DNA of 64,000 nt, taken from NCBI RefSeq assembly GCF_021401125.1, contig NZ_JACBFQ010000013.1, forward strand, positions 62,001 to 126,000, written 5' to 3'. A program made the translations under genes and the position numbers. Below, piece by piece: positions 10,601 through 17,450 of this stretch. Positions within the stretch are counted from its first letter, which is position 1. The number at the start of each line of letters is the position of its first letter. The DNA comes from Xanthobacter sp. NM-59. Lineage in GTDB: Bacteria; Pseudomonadota; Alphaproteobacteria; Rhizobiales; Xanthobacteraceae. A model generated the notes under the pieces. That model saw only the letters and a program-made list of their open reading frames with translations, was not told the origin of the DNA and searched no databases.

Positions 10601-11252
10601 GGTGGGTGCGGTCTCCCAGGTCAGCCTGGCTCTGGTCGATCCCCTGCACGCCGACGAGCTCCGCGACCTGCTCCTGAATGTCGACGACAGGACCCCCGGG
10701 TGGATCGAGCGCCTGCGGCTCGCGATCGTGGAAGCGGGCAAGGCGCCGGCCGCAGTGAGCGTCGGCAGCGACCCGTTCCAGGCTGCCCCCGATGCTCCTG
10801 TGGAATATCGCAAGGCGAGTGACTCATCCCTTGACGTCGGCGTCTTCTCCTCGCGCCTGCAGACGCTCACGAAGCAAATGGCGGGGGACCGCGAGGGCGC
10901 CGTGGTCGTCCCCTTCAACGGCCTCATCTGCGTTCTGACGCATGCCAAGGGCGGGCTTCCAGAGGCCGCCGACGCCATCAATTGGCGCAGCTCGATTGCC
11001 GGTGTGAAACCACGGGCAGGCTGTGTCATCGGCCAAATCGCGGATCAGAAAGGTATGGAGGAGCTCGTTGAGCATGCCCGCGCTCACCAGCGCAGCCTCT
11101 CCTTCCACGGGCCCCTGCGGGCCATTTTCGAGGAGGTTCGCACCATTACCCGCGAGATGGAGCGGGAGCTCGTGGAACACACCACCCTGAAGATGGAGGA
11201 CGAAAAGGACATGGCACCGGCTCCGGTGCAGGGCACTTACGCCGCCCCCTGA
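4659..11252 (+). CDS. DarB-like N6-adenine methyltransferase / strawberry-notch-like helicase
   Basis: A 2197-residue multidomain protein resembling phage P1 DarB, which is packaged and injected to protect DNA from host restriction. Visible parts: a novel N-terminal region (1-290); an adenine-methyltransferase domain with motif I EPMVGNG (303-309) and catalytic NPPF (369-372); an Ala/Pro-rich linker (about 625-735); then a superfamily 2 ATPase with Walker A DSMGVGKG (826-833), DESH box (973-976), SSATPLKSL, and motif VI DGRIHRTGQ (1385-1393), with the NRSASSGISLQA signature of strawberry-notch helicases. About 800 residues of unassigned C-terminus follow. The ATG at 4659 has GAGGA 5 nt upstream. 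Inference: it acts on incoming or outgoing plasmid DNA, possibly delivered through the type IV channel. Confidence 0.82.
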   Translation: MASVLLPNLKSHGVAATFLTSEGKDLPAPALATFISENAPFSVDTFAEVVGKLDMPVLRALQVESRKAKGMLLLCSPKEKLDTRALWTALGLAPRGLSRVTVSQQDLVNHRLTFTRQLGVRKTVFDPIEIGRTRYGCLVRETPLGRIAEHSDGRVFRDWERGPDGKPRGHVRDFFLRATTSDELAGCARGAVHWMSLDRWRFNSSSFEKLYNHIVAADLRTAAGMTFADWHEHVEAECARAVSRSLSIGANPRIVAEGLNARLPDRKARSLENARFDQFSTPLTVSGAAALVLHPSTGETVLEPMVGNGVFVSVLAAQGAQITGVEIDPARARRATAALGEAAEIFTGSFEAFAAGPGKGREFDMLVMNPPFSTQVDAPSVAVDAFGRELRIARPDHYYIFEALKQLRADGRAFVVMAGDNVAEGRLEGARKTFDAWMRSMYDIAGAAVLDGAMYRKMGTQFNVQLYAIGPRRTEPLSVDEAVELAPREIPVLRNLDELNAWSAQAAANMRALLVARNPSIGAAADAAVVDGRSALGTDGASVGPNWSDAAKAANPAEAFGALVASRPLLLADASMIRIEDTRRGWTVVRRDPGGVATRHSNPSPSGAEWTRDQAIQAGLQMWGKEEQAAALAAVSGRARDASAVAQAGKPVLAAPTGSQPGGDAPAARGRRPRPAAAGDTRGGVARPVSPSAGAVPVVETDAPTPAPTEAAEAAVVGAMPEPVPVETFREDDDPFLLIYEPLSKVGESSTRIQRSLAGPTMAALSAVARRYGDIDEMVAARLGLLRDTPEETVAALGERFSPEQTDALALSFAAIERGQGFLNSDSMGVGKGRFLAAHISKALLEDRPIIFFSERPDLFQDLVARDLCDVTGLGLRDLPKHIRPFIFNNAKEARIIDYSSVDENGQPKLLFGHDAAAAKLAREKGIPTSGAGRVNLVLCTYSQLGAQGGDWKAAAIANWMTRFEKAPALLIDESHRAAGDTSRCGELTQKLVAAATSHPAVSKGDRATVIYSSATPLKSLNNIRVYAPILPELGMGSEKLLDLVALSPLAMQEAISYEMARAGTTISREMDQSGVVREFINLVDLNPEKYEHLRQKMDAVSEFLAEMLEKSGEVKTKAEVINKAVKAQAQEAEARGQKVGRAECSSVSPATRFHTIAQYMLSAFSCQFASELALRAVADGRKPVLVVDNVGDAMVQYMLGDGSGNLEVDDDAAEDTPVEGKGLDRLPNVGDMLIRNAEAMLDITIRNGFGVVEKRHLHEHDGWLEDFKARVRTADFSDLTTSGLDLIRQQLHGYGLSMAELTRRKFCMVPTDEGAYEVQARDKPRVQDITRDFNAGAIDVLAMNRSASSGISLQASPKNGGDLRPRKMIKLQLQADITHERQLDGRIHRTGQIVAGEYCLPMTGFVAQDRLCAMYNRKNRSLSSASRATRDSSTDLSNAPDILNPIGDRVVFNFLTANPVLAERFDIDVGGDGSSGSARGWEGMARKFMGRLLILPSQAQIQIMAEIESSFRLMVAELEAKGENPLKLSRYEWGAEVRELRQLIAGDRRSDSLAEKPLVLNQITYRETVRAASFQQVMERVERTRERWSQESGRYVGLDEQFPELEAIRNGDIDFQASLFDRVLNRDEGLGSLGLEAVSSKVAQEIWNRRGSLDKPSSLERNIVEAAHKARYLANIVQDIEPGRFVGVQPDLVQQVREVGIFGAWADMHMSDLTLVPAVVQTVRFPTDRPLNLGEWEIDFAVPGEEHALTISLASIYAASRAQEEEQEKARKTGAMPPTPPVWGPRPLLPAGVLLVAMAEGLSHEHAALLKSLKEGSADVEAGTFNPDVQRQLMEGCFRHAPQGERTRTRFSLEGNIFEAVAVAVQQKLGEKVLYTTDDGEIRHAVLLKNSKLDKLNASLEQSLAARTAPAPDNPALLLYVCSVLRSMEEISQTMRSRAQSTRGMADLTRRYGEQSSFVQREKERLQTIEAKLSVQHAALVGAVSQVSLALVDPLHADELRDLLLNVDDRTPGWIERLRLAIVEAGKAPAAVSVGSDPFQAAPDAPVEYRKASDSSLDVGVFSSRLQTLTKQMAGDREGAVVVPFNGLICVLTHAKGGLPEAADAINWRSSIAGVKPRAGCVIGQIADQKGMEELVEHARAHQRSLSFHGPLRAIFEEVRTITREMERELVEHTTLKMEDEKDMAPAPVQGTYAAP

Positions 11253-11654
11253 GTCGGCAACAATTTGAGGAACCTGGCGATGATCTCGCGGTCGGCAACT
11301 GCAAAAGACACAATGATTTCAGTGTGTCAGCCATCGTCGTTTACGGCGGGCCGCGAATCTGAGCTTCTTAACCATTGGCCTGCGTGCGGACGCCTAAGAC
11401 GGCACCGTGAGCGTGCAGGCAACGTCATCTGACCAAAGGAGATGTGATGACCGGGTGACCTAGAAACGAGGAAGGGCCCGAAGGATTGCAGCCTTCGAGC
11501 CCCTCAATTCAGACAGACACCAACCACAGTGCTTCTGAGAACGTCGCTCTCAGATAATACTCGAACTTTGCCTGCGCGCAAGTGGGTATTAGTGGCTGGT
11601 GTCTGCACTCGTGGACACCTCAGGCTCGCCACTCTCCTCCCCACGGAGGAGCTT
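11253..11654 (+). other. Non-coding gap with hairpins before the winged-helix gene
   Basis: A 402-bp stretch without a supportable gene. It contains a weak hairpin GACACA / TGTGTC (11307-11328), the terminator-like hairpin listed separately at 11474-11502, and a second short hairpin CTGAGA / TCTCAG around 11533-11551. A strong ribosome-binding site for the next gene sits at its right end. Confidence 0.5.
11474..11502 (+). terminator. Terminator-like hairpin after the darB-like gene
   Basis: The stem pairs GGGC and CGAAGG with CCTTCG and GCCC, with one C/A mismatch and a 7-nt loop. No long T-run follows, so it may be an attenuator or a rho-assisted terminator. Confidence 0.45.
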
Positions 11655-12947
11655 ATGAACGCACGACTTTTGACGCTTTCGGAACGCGGGGACCTGTTCT
11701 CGCGAATGGCGATCTGGACCGGCCCCACCGGGCTGGACCGGCTCACGCTGTTCCAGATCGCCGGCGCGGCGAAGCTGGAGATTATCGGCTGTCACCTGCT
11801 GGCGGAGATCACCGTCGATGAGTTGGGACGACTGCTCGGCCGCAGTCTCTCGACCGTGCGCGCCTCTCTCGGCGCACTCAGGGACATGGGGCTGGCAGTC
11901 CGCGCAGCGGGTCGGCGCGCGGCAATCGATCTGACCGCGACAGCAAGGATGGTGGGGTTCGACATTCAGGCTGACACTCCGACGTTCGTCGGAGACGCGC
12001 CCGCCGCCCCGCGGCGCAATTCGTTCCTCGGGACGGATGATGTGTCCCGCGAATCGGCGTGTATGAGGCTGGGAAACGTTGCCGGAAAATCGGAGTCAAG
12101 CCTCCAGGATTTCGGCGGTTCGCCCCTCTATGACTCTAAGGACTCTAGTTTAGAAATAGATAGAGATATAGAATCTATTTCTATTGATTCTACTGACCAG
12201 GATTCTGCTGGAGATTTTTTGGATTTCCCGCAAAGCGAGGTTGCGTCCCTAATCGAAACGCTGCGCAGTAGCGACCTCCAAAAGCATCTCGAACACGGGC
12301 AGGATATCGCAGCTCTCCTTGCCGCCTTGCCAGAGAACTGGAGCTCGAATGACCTTGAGGTGGTTCTGCCAGACCTGTTCGGCCCGAGTGCTACTGGCCC
12401 AGGTGTTTCCCCCTCTCTGATTGCCTCCGGTGCACAACGCTATGGTCGCGGGTTGCTGCTGCATGCCATAGCCGCATTCCTGCTCGGCCAGAAGCCAAAA
12501 GGGCTTCTCATCCACCTGCTGCGGACCTCACGGCGAGAGGCGAGCTTTTCGCTCGCAAGCCTGCGTCGGGCCATAAGCGAAGCCGAGCGTCGCATGGGCG
12601 CGGAGCAGGCCCGGCACCAGCTGGAAGCGGACGAGGAAGCCCGGGTGAAGGCTCAGGACGCAGTCCGTCAGTTTCTCGCCCTGGCGGATGCTGCACCCCA
12701 GCTGGACCCGGATTGCCGCAGAGCCGTTAGCGCCGGAGGAGCTGGCGGATATGCACGGCTTGACCGCATCGGCGAGCAGGACCGACTGACCCTCGCATTT
12801 CCGCGCGCCAACGATGTTGCGATTTGGAAATCGATCGCTGATCGCGTCGCAAATCCGGCGGATGTGCATGGCTTCATGCCCCATGTCGTTGTAATCTCCG
12901 GTGCATTGGCCGGGTCGCGGCGTGTCCGTATCGGAGAGTGGCAATAA
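11655..12947 (+). CDS. Winged-helix DNA-binding protein, candidate replication initiator
   Basis: A 430-residue protein of unrecognised family. Residues about 48-95 look like a winged-helix domain (ITVDELGRLLGRSLSTVRAS, then DMGLAVRAAGRRAAI). An acidic Ser/Asp-rich linker (about 160-195) is encoded by a strikingly AT-rich DNA island with an inverted repeat. The C-terminal half contains a helical, charged region (about 290-345). The ATG at 11655 has a perfect GGAGG five to six bases upstream; an earlier in-frame start adds unconserved-looking sequence. repABC plasmids carry oriV inside an AT-rich part of repC, and no repC follows repAB here, so this is a candidate initiator. It could equally be a transfer regulator. 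Confidence 0.6.
   Translation: MNARLLTLSERGDLFSRMAIWTGPTGLDRLTLFQIAGAAKLEIIGCHLLAEITVDELGRLLGRSLSTVRASLGALRDMGLAVRAAGRRAAIDLTATARMVGFDIQADTPTFVGDAPAAPRRNSFLGTDDVSRESACMRLGNVAGKSESSLQDFGGSPLYDSKDSSLEIDRDIESISIDSTDQDSAGDFLDFPQSEVASLIETLRSSDLQKHLEHGQDIAALLAALPENWSSNDLEVVLPDLFGPSATGPGVSPSLIASGAQRYGRGLLLHAIAAFLLGQKPKGLLIHLLRTSRREASFSLASLRRAISEAERRMGAEQARHQLEADEEARVKAQDAVRQFLALADAAPQLDPDCRRAVSAGGAGGYARLDRIGEQDRLTLAFPRANDVAIWKSIADRVANPADVHGFMPHVVVISGALAGSRRVRIGEWQ
12132..12215 (+). repeat. AT-rich island with inverted and direct repeats inside the winged-helix gene
   Basis: Perfect 11-bp inverted repeat TAGAAATAGAT (12151-12161) / ATCTATTTCTA (12173-12183) with an 11-nt spacer. It is flanked on the left by two GACTCTA copies and on the right by the direct repeats GATTCTACTG (12186-12195) and GATTCTGCTG (12201-12210). 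The composition contrasts sharply with the GC-rich gene around it. It is a candidate origin or binding site. Confidence 0.6.
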
Positions 12948-13162
12948 TGGCAGAATTTCATGCCGATGATGGCACAATGCCGGGGAGCGTCGTTCTCGAC
13001 CACGTGGTCGAGCCGATCCGACGCATGATTCGCATTTCAGCCGAGAGCGAGGAGGCTGCAACGCGGCGAAGCCTGGACGTCGTCGGGCTATTCGATGCCC
13101 GGGTGGTCCAAGTGGTGGAGGATGTGCGCGGAGCGCTCGAGCGAGAGAAGGAGGCACTGTGA
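12947..13162 (+). CDS. Small hypothetical protein
   Basis: A 71-residue acidic protein with a helical, charged C-terminus (FDARVVQVVEDVRGALEREKEAL). The ATG overlaps the previous stop by 1 nt and its own stop overlaps the next start (TGATG), so it sits in a coupled operon with the winged-helix gene and the exported proteins. No family recognised. Confidence 0.6.
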   Translation: MAEFHADDGTMPGSVVLDHVVEPIRRMIRISAESEEAATRRSLDVVGLFDARVVQVVEDVRGALEREKEAL

Positions 13163-13803
13163 TGAAGCGGTCGATTGCGGTGGCCCTGCTGCTCGCGGGG
13201 CTGGTAGCGGCGCCCGCGGGCGCCGAGGAAGCCGAGGATTGCCTCGTGACACAGGCCGCGGACGCTGCGGTGCAGCGACAGATCCACATGATCGATGCGG
13301 CGAAGGTCAATCCGGCGCAGTTTTTCTCCGGCTCTGGCAGCTGCATTTCGGCGGCGTTGATGGGGTCGTTCGACCTGTCGAACTTGATCCCGGACTTAGC
13401 TGGTCTGGTCTATAGCGGAGTGACGTCGGCGATTACGTCGGCGATCGCTTCGGCACAGCAGCAGGTCTGCTCGGCGCTCAACAGCCAAATGTCGGAGCTG
13501 ATCTCCAACATTAACAGCACGAATACCTGTTTCACGAGCGGGCTGTCGGCGAAACTGGCGGCCATTCTGGGCACGAGTTCATCCATCAAGACAAGCTCCT
13601 CCTGTGGCAGTTTTGGCACTTATTCTCTGACCGGCTCGTCTCGCTCCTACTCCAATGTGCTCGGGCTGAGCGCAGCGCCAGCTTCGGGCAGTACGGCGGC
13701 GACCGTGGCAACCGGCTCTTCGTCGAGCTCTGCAGCGACGTCAACCACGGCGAGCACGACCGGAAGCTCGACAAGCTTCGGATCGATTCTGTTCGGCAAC
13801 TAA
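13162..13803 (+). CDS. Exported Ser/Thr-rich protein
   Basis: A 213-residue protein with a clear Sec signal peptide (about 1-22, cleavage after APAGA). The mature part has five scattered cysteines (in the contexts EDCL, GSCI, QVCS, NTCF and SSCG), a hydrophobic helical middle (LAGLVYSGVTSAITSAIASA) and a low-complexity Ser/Thr/Ala tail from about residue 165. It is probably periplasmic or surface exposed and disulphide bonded. Placement at the head of several other exported proteins suggests a joint envelope role in conjugation. No family recognised. Confidence 0.65.
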   Translation: MKRSIAVALLLAGLVAAPAGAEEAEDCLVTQAADAAVQRQIHMIDAAKVNPAQFFSGSGSCISAALMGSFDLSNLIPDLAGLVYSGVTSAITSAIASAQQQVCSALNSQMSELISNINSTNTCFTSGLSAKLAAILGTSSSIKTSSSCGSFGTYSLTGSSRSYSNVLGLSAAPASGSTAATVATGSSSSSAATSTTASTTGSSTSFGSILFGN

Positions 13804-13814
13804 CGGAGCTGGGC

Positions 13815-14192
13815 ATGGGGGAGTGTGAATTCGACTGGCGGCGGGCCCGGGCCGAGGGGTGGGGCATCTTCGAGCGGCCGGGATCGGCTGACGGACATTG
13901 GCAGATGGGCCGGCTTTTGGGAGCCTCGCGGTTCGGTACGGACGGTGAGGCTTGGCTGTTCGTATGGCAGCGCGCGGCCATGGGCAGCGCATATCACCAG
14001 GCAGCGCTGGGCTTCGTCGAGGCCCAAAATCCGGTGGAATATGTGGCGATCTGCCGGTTCGTAGCCGCTGTTGACGCTTCCACGGTGGGCTGTGTCGAGG
14101 GGGGGAACATGGGTGGCATGACGCGGAATCTCGCTGCCGGGCAGGCGCTTTTGGCGGGCTGGCCCGGGGGGATGGCTGATGGCGTGGCCTAG
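13815..14192 (+). CDS. Hypothetical protein
   Basis: A 125-residue protein lacking a signal peptide, Trp and Gly rich (GWGIFERPGSADGHW, AWLFVWQRAAMG). The 3' end overlaps the next gene by 14 bp. No family recognised. It lies within the block of exported-protein genes and may be their cytoplasmic partner; that is inference from position only. Confidence 0.55.
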   Translation: MGECEFDWRRARAEGWGIFERPGSADGHWQMGRLLGASRFGTDGEAWLFVWQRAAMGSAYHQAALGFVEAQNPVEYVAICRFVAAVDASTVGCVEGGNMGGMTRNLAAGQALLAGWPGGMADGVA

Positions 14193-14952
14193 CCCCTGTG
14201 TCAGGGCCATAACGATCGCACTCACACTGTCCTGGATGCAGTGTGTGAGTGCCTCAGCTGCTCTCGCTCAGGCGGATCTCGCCGCCGCGCAGGCGGCGTT
14301 CGGCAACTTGGTCTCGGCGATTAAGGTCGCAACCAGCCAATTGGATGTATCCCGGACGGTGCGGAACTCGGCCGAAGGCCAAGCCCGCACGGGTCTAGCG
14401 GCGGCGGTGGGCCAGCACGAGGTCAATATGCGCGCTGTGCGTGCTCAAGCCAGTCATGGCGCGGAGCAGGGGCAGGGCTATGGCGTGTGCAGCTCGAAGG
14501 ACCGCATGTTCGGCATGGCCATTGCGGAAAAGTCGTCGGTGAAGGTGCAAGCGGCAGCCGCCGCCGCCGATGCGGCTTGGCTGACCGGCGGCGGCGACGC
14601 CACCGCGCGCAGTGTGGCGCTGCAGGCTGCGCGGGCCGGGTTTTATTGCTCAGCCCAGGAGCGTGCTCGCTACAGCTGGTGCACAGCTGCCACCGCGAGC
14701 GGTGGGACGCCGGCGGGTGACACCGATGCCTCGATATTTATGGGGCGGGAAGATGTCGGCCCGGAAGAATTCATGGTTGCCGGAGACTATCTGGATACTC
14801 TTGCTCCGCTGCCCACCGTCAGCATGGCGGACAGCGGTTGGGGAGCGAACAGCGCGCGGGCTGCTGCGCGCCGGACTGGCGCTTTCGCGACGGCTGTCCG
14901 CGGCACGGTATGGTCGGTCGTCTCAGGCAAGATGGGGGGCGACGATGAGTAG
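14179..14952 (+). CDS. Exported helical protein, first of three related genes
   Basis: A 257-residue protein with a Sec signal peptide (cleavage near SAALAQA, about residue 31). The mature N-terminus is an Ala-rich helical stretch (about 32-90) followed by GYGVCSSKDRMFGMA and later cysteines. The layout (signal peptide, long helix, then a G-Y-x-x-C-type motif) is shared with the next two genes. Such helical exported proteins occur among T4SS surface subunits such as VirB5, but no direct similarity is claimed. It overlaps both neighbours. Confidence 0.6.
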   Translation: MAWPSPCVRAITIALTLSWMQCVSASAALAQADLAAAQAAFGNLVSAIKVATSQLDVSRTVRNSAEGQARTGLAAAVGQHEVNMRAVRAQASHGAEQGQGYGVCSSKDRMFGMAIAEKSSVKVQAAAAAADAAWLTGGGDATARSVALQAARAGFYCSAQERARYSWCTAATASGGTPAGDTDASIFMGREDVGPEEFMVAGDYLDTLAPLPTVSMADSGWGANSARAAARRTGAFATAVRGTVWSVVSGKMGGDDE

Positions 14953-15976
14953 GGAACGAGTGCGCTTGCCGGAGAGGTGGAGCGGGCGTTGGGCCCGCGT
15001 CTACGGTCTGGCCCTTGCATTGTTCGGGTCCATGACGCCAGCGGGGGCCCAGACCTGCGCCGGCGTGGAGGTGCGCGTGAATGTTCAGACAGCGGTGCTC
15101 GGCACGGCTGTCGCCACCCAAATCGCGACGTCGCAGGCCGGACTCCTCGCCTTGGATGAGGTCAATCGAGCCAATATTCTGTCGGCACTTAAGGTCATGA
15201 CGATGCAGCAGTCCGTGTCCGGCGATGCCGCCCTTACCACGGAGAAGCAAGCTGGCGAGGCGGCCGCCGCCGCCATCGTAAGCGCGCGCCAGGCTCAGGA
15301 GGTGGTGGACGCGAAAACGCGCTACGAGGCGACGGGCTATAGGGCCTGCGGCAACGTGAGTAAGGCCGCCGGGTTCTTCGGCGCGGTGGAGAACAAGGCG
15401 GATACTCGTAGAACGATCCTGGGGGACGCGGTTTGGAAACCCGGCGGCTACGGTGATCCTGCGGACTGGATTAGCCTGTCCCAGAGCGGTCCCTTCGATG
15501 CCAGCACGCTGTTTGGCGGTGATGCCGCGAAGGCGGCGAAGTACATCTCGTTCGTGATGGGGCCGCCGGACCCTGCCGCGATGACGGCGGGCAATGGAAT
15601 TGCCGCGCAGCACGCCAAGCTGCGCAAGGCCCAGATGGACTCGACGAAGTCGATGTCGGCCTTTGTGATGGCGGATGTCGCAAGTGACTTTAGGACCGGC
15701 GGCGTGGTGGAGAAGATGCGGGCGCTGGACGCGCACTGGGTCGGGGAGGACGGAGGGGAGACCTGGGCAGCCAGCATCGCGGGGCAGTCTGAGCGCGGGG
15801 TGCTTCAGGACGCGGTGCGGATGGAAGCCGCGAACATAGCGACCCTCGCCCTTCAGATTAAGACCTCCACACGGGAGGAGGCGGTGACGGCGGCGCTACT
15901 GCTGGCGCGCGTCAACAGGGCCCTTGAGCGGGAGGGCCAAGCATCCGAACCACCGGCGGTGGGGAGGGGCCGGTGA
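14945..15976 (+). CDS. Exported helical protein, second of three related genes
   Basis: A 343-residue protein with a signal peptide (cleavage after TPAGAQ, about residue 35). It has an Ala/Gln-rich helical region, a GYRACGNVSKAAGFF motif and a C-terminal block WAASIAGQSERGVL that clearly matches EAWSAGLTGQSERGLL in the next gene, showing the two are paralogues. The ATG at 14945 overlaps the previous stop by 8 bp; a longer in-frame reading upstream would run through the previous gene and is rejected. Role unknown, probably in the periplasm or at the surface during conjugation. Confidence 0.65.
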   Translation: MSRERVRLPERWSGRWARVYGLALALFGSMTPAGAQTCAGVEVRVNVQTAVLGTAVATQIATSQAGLLALDEVNRANILSALKVMTMQQSVSGDAALTTEKQAGEAAAAAIVSARQAQEVVDAKTRYEATGYRACGNVSKAAGFFGAVENKADTRRTILGDAVWKPGGYGDPADWISLSQSGPFDASTLFGGDAAKAAKYISFVMGPPDPAAMTAGNGIAAQHAKLRKAQMDSTKSMSAFVMADVASDFRTGGVVEKMRALDAHWVGEDGGETWAASIAGQSERGVLQDAVRMEAANIATLALQIKTSTREEAVTAALLLARVNRALEREGQASEPPAVGRGR

Positions 15977-17004
15977 TGCCGCGATCGGGGCTTATGCGGC
16001 CATTCGGGAAAATGCTGCTGGCGGCCGGGATGGGTGCGGGCCTGGTGGTCTGGGCGGGACAGGCGTCGGCAGCGACGTGCTTCGTGCTCGATCCCATATG
16101 GAAGGCGCAGCACAATAGTGTGCAGGCGAGTCTCAACAGTCAGGTTTTGGCCATGCAGAGCGCCCTGGCCGCCTCCATGACCACCACCGCCCAGTTGCTC
16201 ACGTCTGCGATGAAGGTGCAGACCAAGCAGGTGGATCTTGAGGCATCGCGCGCCAATACGGCGAAGGCACAGATCAACCAGGCCCTGGCCTCGACGATTA
16301 ACCAGCAGGACATCAACCAGCGCATCGTCAAGGCACAGCAGGATTATGGGATCGACACGGGACAGGGCGTGAAAGTTTGCAAGACGATCGCCCTGATGCA
16401 TGGGGTCAATTCGGCGCTGGCCGCGCGCCGGGAGATCGGTCTTGGCGCGATCGCTGCACTGGATGTGGCTCCCGGCGCAGTAGCGACGGCACAGGAGGCC
16501 GTGGCGACGCGCCTGGAGAGCTTGGATAAGGTGGATGCGTCGCTGCTTTTCGATATCACCGCCAGTGCAGCGGACAAGGCCGCCGTGGTCGCCCACATGG
16601 CGGGTCTACCTGTAGACAAGCCGGCAACGCTCACCACGGTCGGGCAGGTGACGCAGCTGCAGCGCGCCCGGCGCGTGGAGGCGTTGCGAAGCCCGGCGCT
16701 GGCGTCCCTGTCAGCGGTGGCTGCTGTCCACACCAGGGGTGCCACCGGTTCTATGGCGCTGACTTCTTCGAGCGACACCAGTCTGTCGGAGAGCCTCGAC
16801 GAGCTGCTGAAGCGCTACGGCGGTGGAGCGGATTATGAGGCATGGAGCGCCGGGCTCACGGGGCAGTCCGAGCGCGGGCTGCTGGTGGAGCTAAGCCGGC
16901 TGCGCGCTCTGGCGCTGTCGTTGCGCCAGTCCGACACGGAGCAGCGCGCACGCCTTTCGGTCCTGAAGGCGGCACTGCTTGCCGTTGAGACGGGAGGGGA
17001 GTGA
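15976..17004 (+). CDS. Exported helical protein, third of three related genes
   Basis: A 342-residue protein with a signal peptide (cleavage after GQASAA, about residue 33). The mature N-terminus is a long Gln/Ala-rich helix (about 45-120), then GQGVKVCKTIALMHG, then the C-terminal GLTGQSERGLL block shared with the preceding gene, followed by a leucine-rich helix. The ATG at 15976 overlaps the preceding stop (TGATG). Paralogy to its neighbour is direct from the sequence; function is not known. Confidence 0.65.
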   Translation: MPRSGLMRPFGKMLLAAGMGAGLVVWAGQASAATCFVLDPIWKAQHNSVQASLNSQVLAMQSALAASMTTTAQLLTSAMKVQTKQVDLEASRANTAKAQINQALASTINQQDINQRIVKAQQDYGIDTGQGVKVCKTIALMHGVNSALAARREIGLGAIAALDVAPGAVATAQEAVATRLESLDKVDASLLFDITASAADKAAVVAHMAGLPVDKPATLTTVGQVTQLQRARRVEALRSPALASLSAVAAVHTRGATGSMALTSSSDTSLSESLDELLKRYGGGADYEAWSAGLTGQSERGLLVELSRLRALALSLRQSDTEQRARLSVLKAALLAVETGGE

Positions 17005-17005
17005 C

Positions 17006-17440
17006 GTGGCGCGGTCGTTCGACGACGAAGGACAGTTGATGCGGCGCTGGCAGGGCTCGGTCCCGTCCGCCGACGGCCCGCTGGAGCCGGTTTCCGAGGC
17101 CGTAGGCTTCGGCGAACCGGTGGGCGTGCGCTTCGAGGACGCCTTTCAGGATGCAGGCGATGATCCGGTGGATGGGTTCGGCGACTTCGCGGAGGCACCT
17201 GGCACGGTGCGCGAGGTGGTTGATCTCGGGGTGGCGGCGCGGGCTGGCGACAGGGAGCGCAGAGCGCGGCAGGAGCGAGGGGCGGAACTGCTTCGACGCC
17301 TGAGCCCGCCGGGTGGCGCGGACCGGCGTTTTCGCAAGCTGGTGGACGAGGTCGGGGCGCGGCTCCTGACGACCTTCGTGCAGATGCTCGCGAATCGAGT
17401 GCGCATGGCTCGGCAGGGCATGCGAGTGGATCAGGCATAA
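17006..17440 (+). CDS. Hypothetical acidic protein
   Basis: A 144-residue cytoplasmic-looking protein starting at GTG 17006 with GGGAGGGGAG just upstream and 1 nt after the previous stop. It is acidic and Gly rich to about residue 60, then strongly basic and Arg rich (DRERRARQERGAELLRRL) with an amphipathic C-terminal helix. No family recognised. Confidence 0.55.
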   Translation: MARSFDDEGQLMRRWQGSVPSADGPLEPVSEAVGFGEPVGVRFEDAFQDAGDDPVDGFGDFAEAPGTVREVVDLGVAARAGDRERRARQERGAELLRRLSPPGGADRRFRKLVDEVGARLLTTFVQMLANRVRMARQGMRVDQA

Positions 17441-17450
17441 GGAGGAACCC

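Noticed and set aside
11529-11654. Upstream extension of the winged-helix protein
   Set aside because: A perfect GGAGG sits before the ATG at 11655, while the extension covers hairpin-containing non-coding DNA.
14612-14944. Upstream extension of the second exported paralogue
   Set aside because: It would lie entirely inside the previous gene and hide the signal peptide that begins just after 14945.
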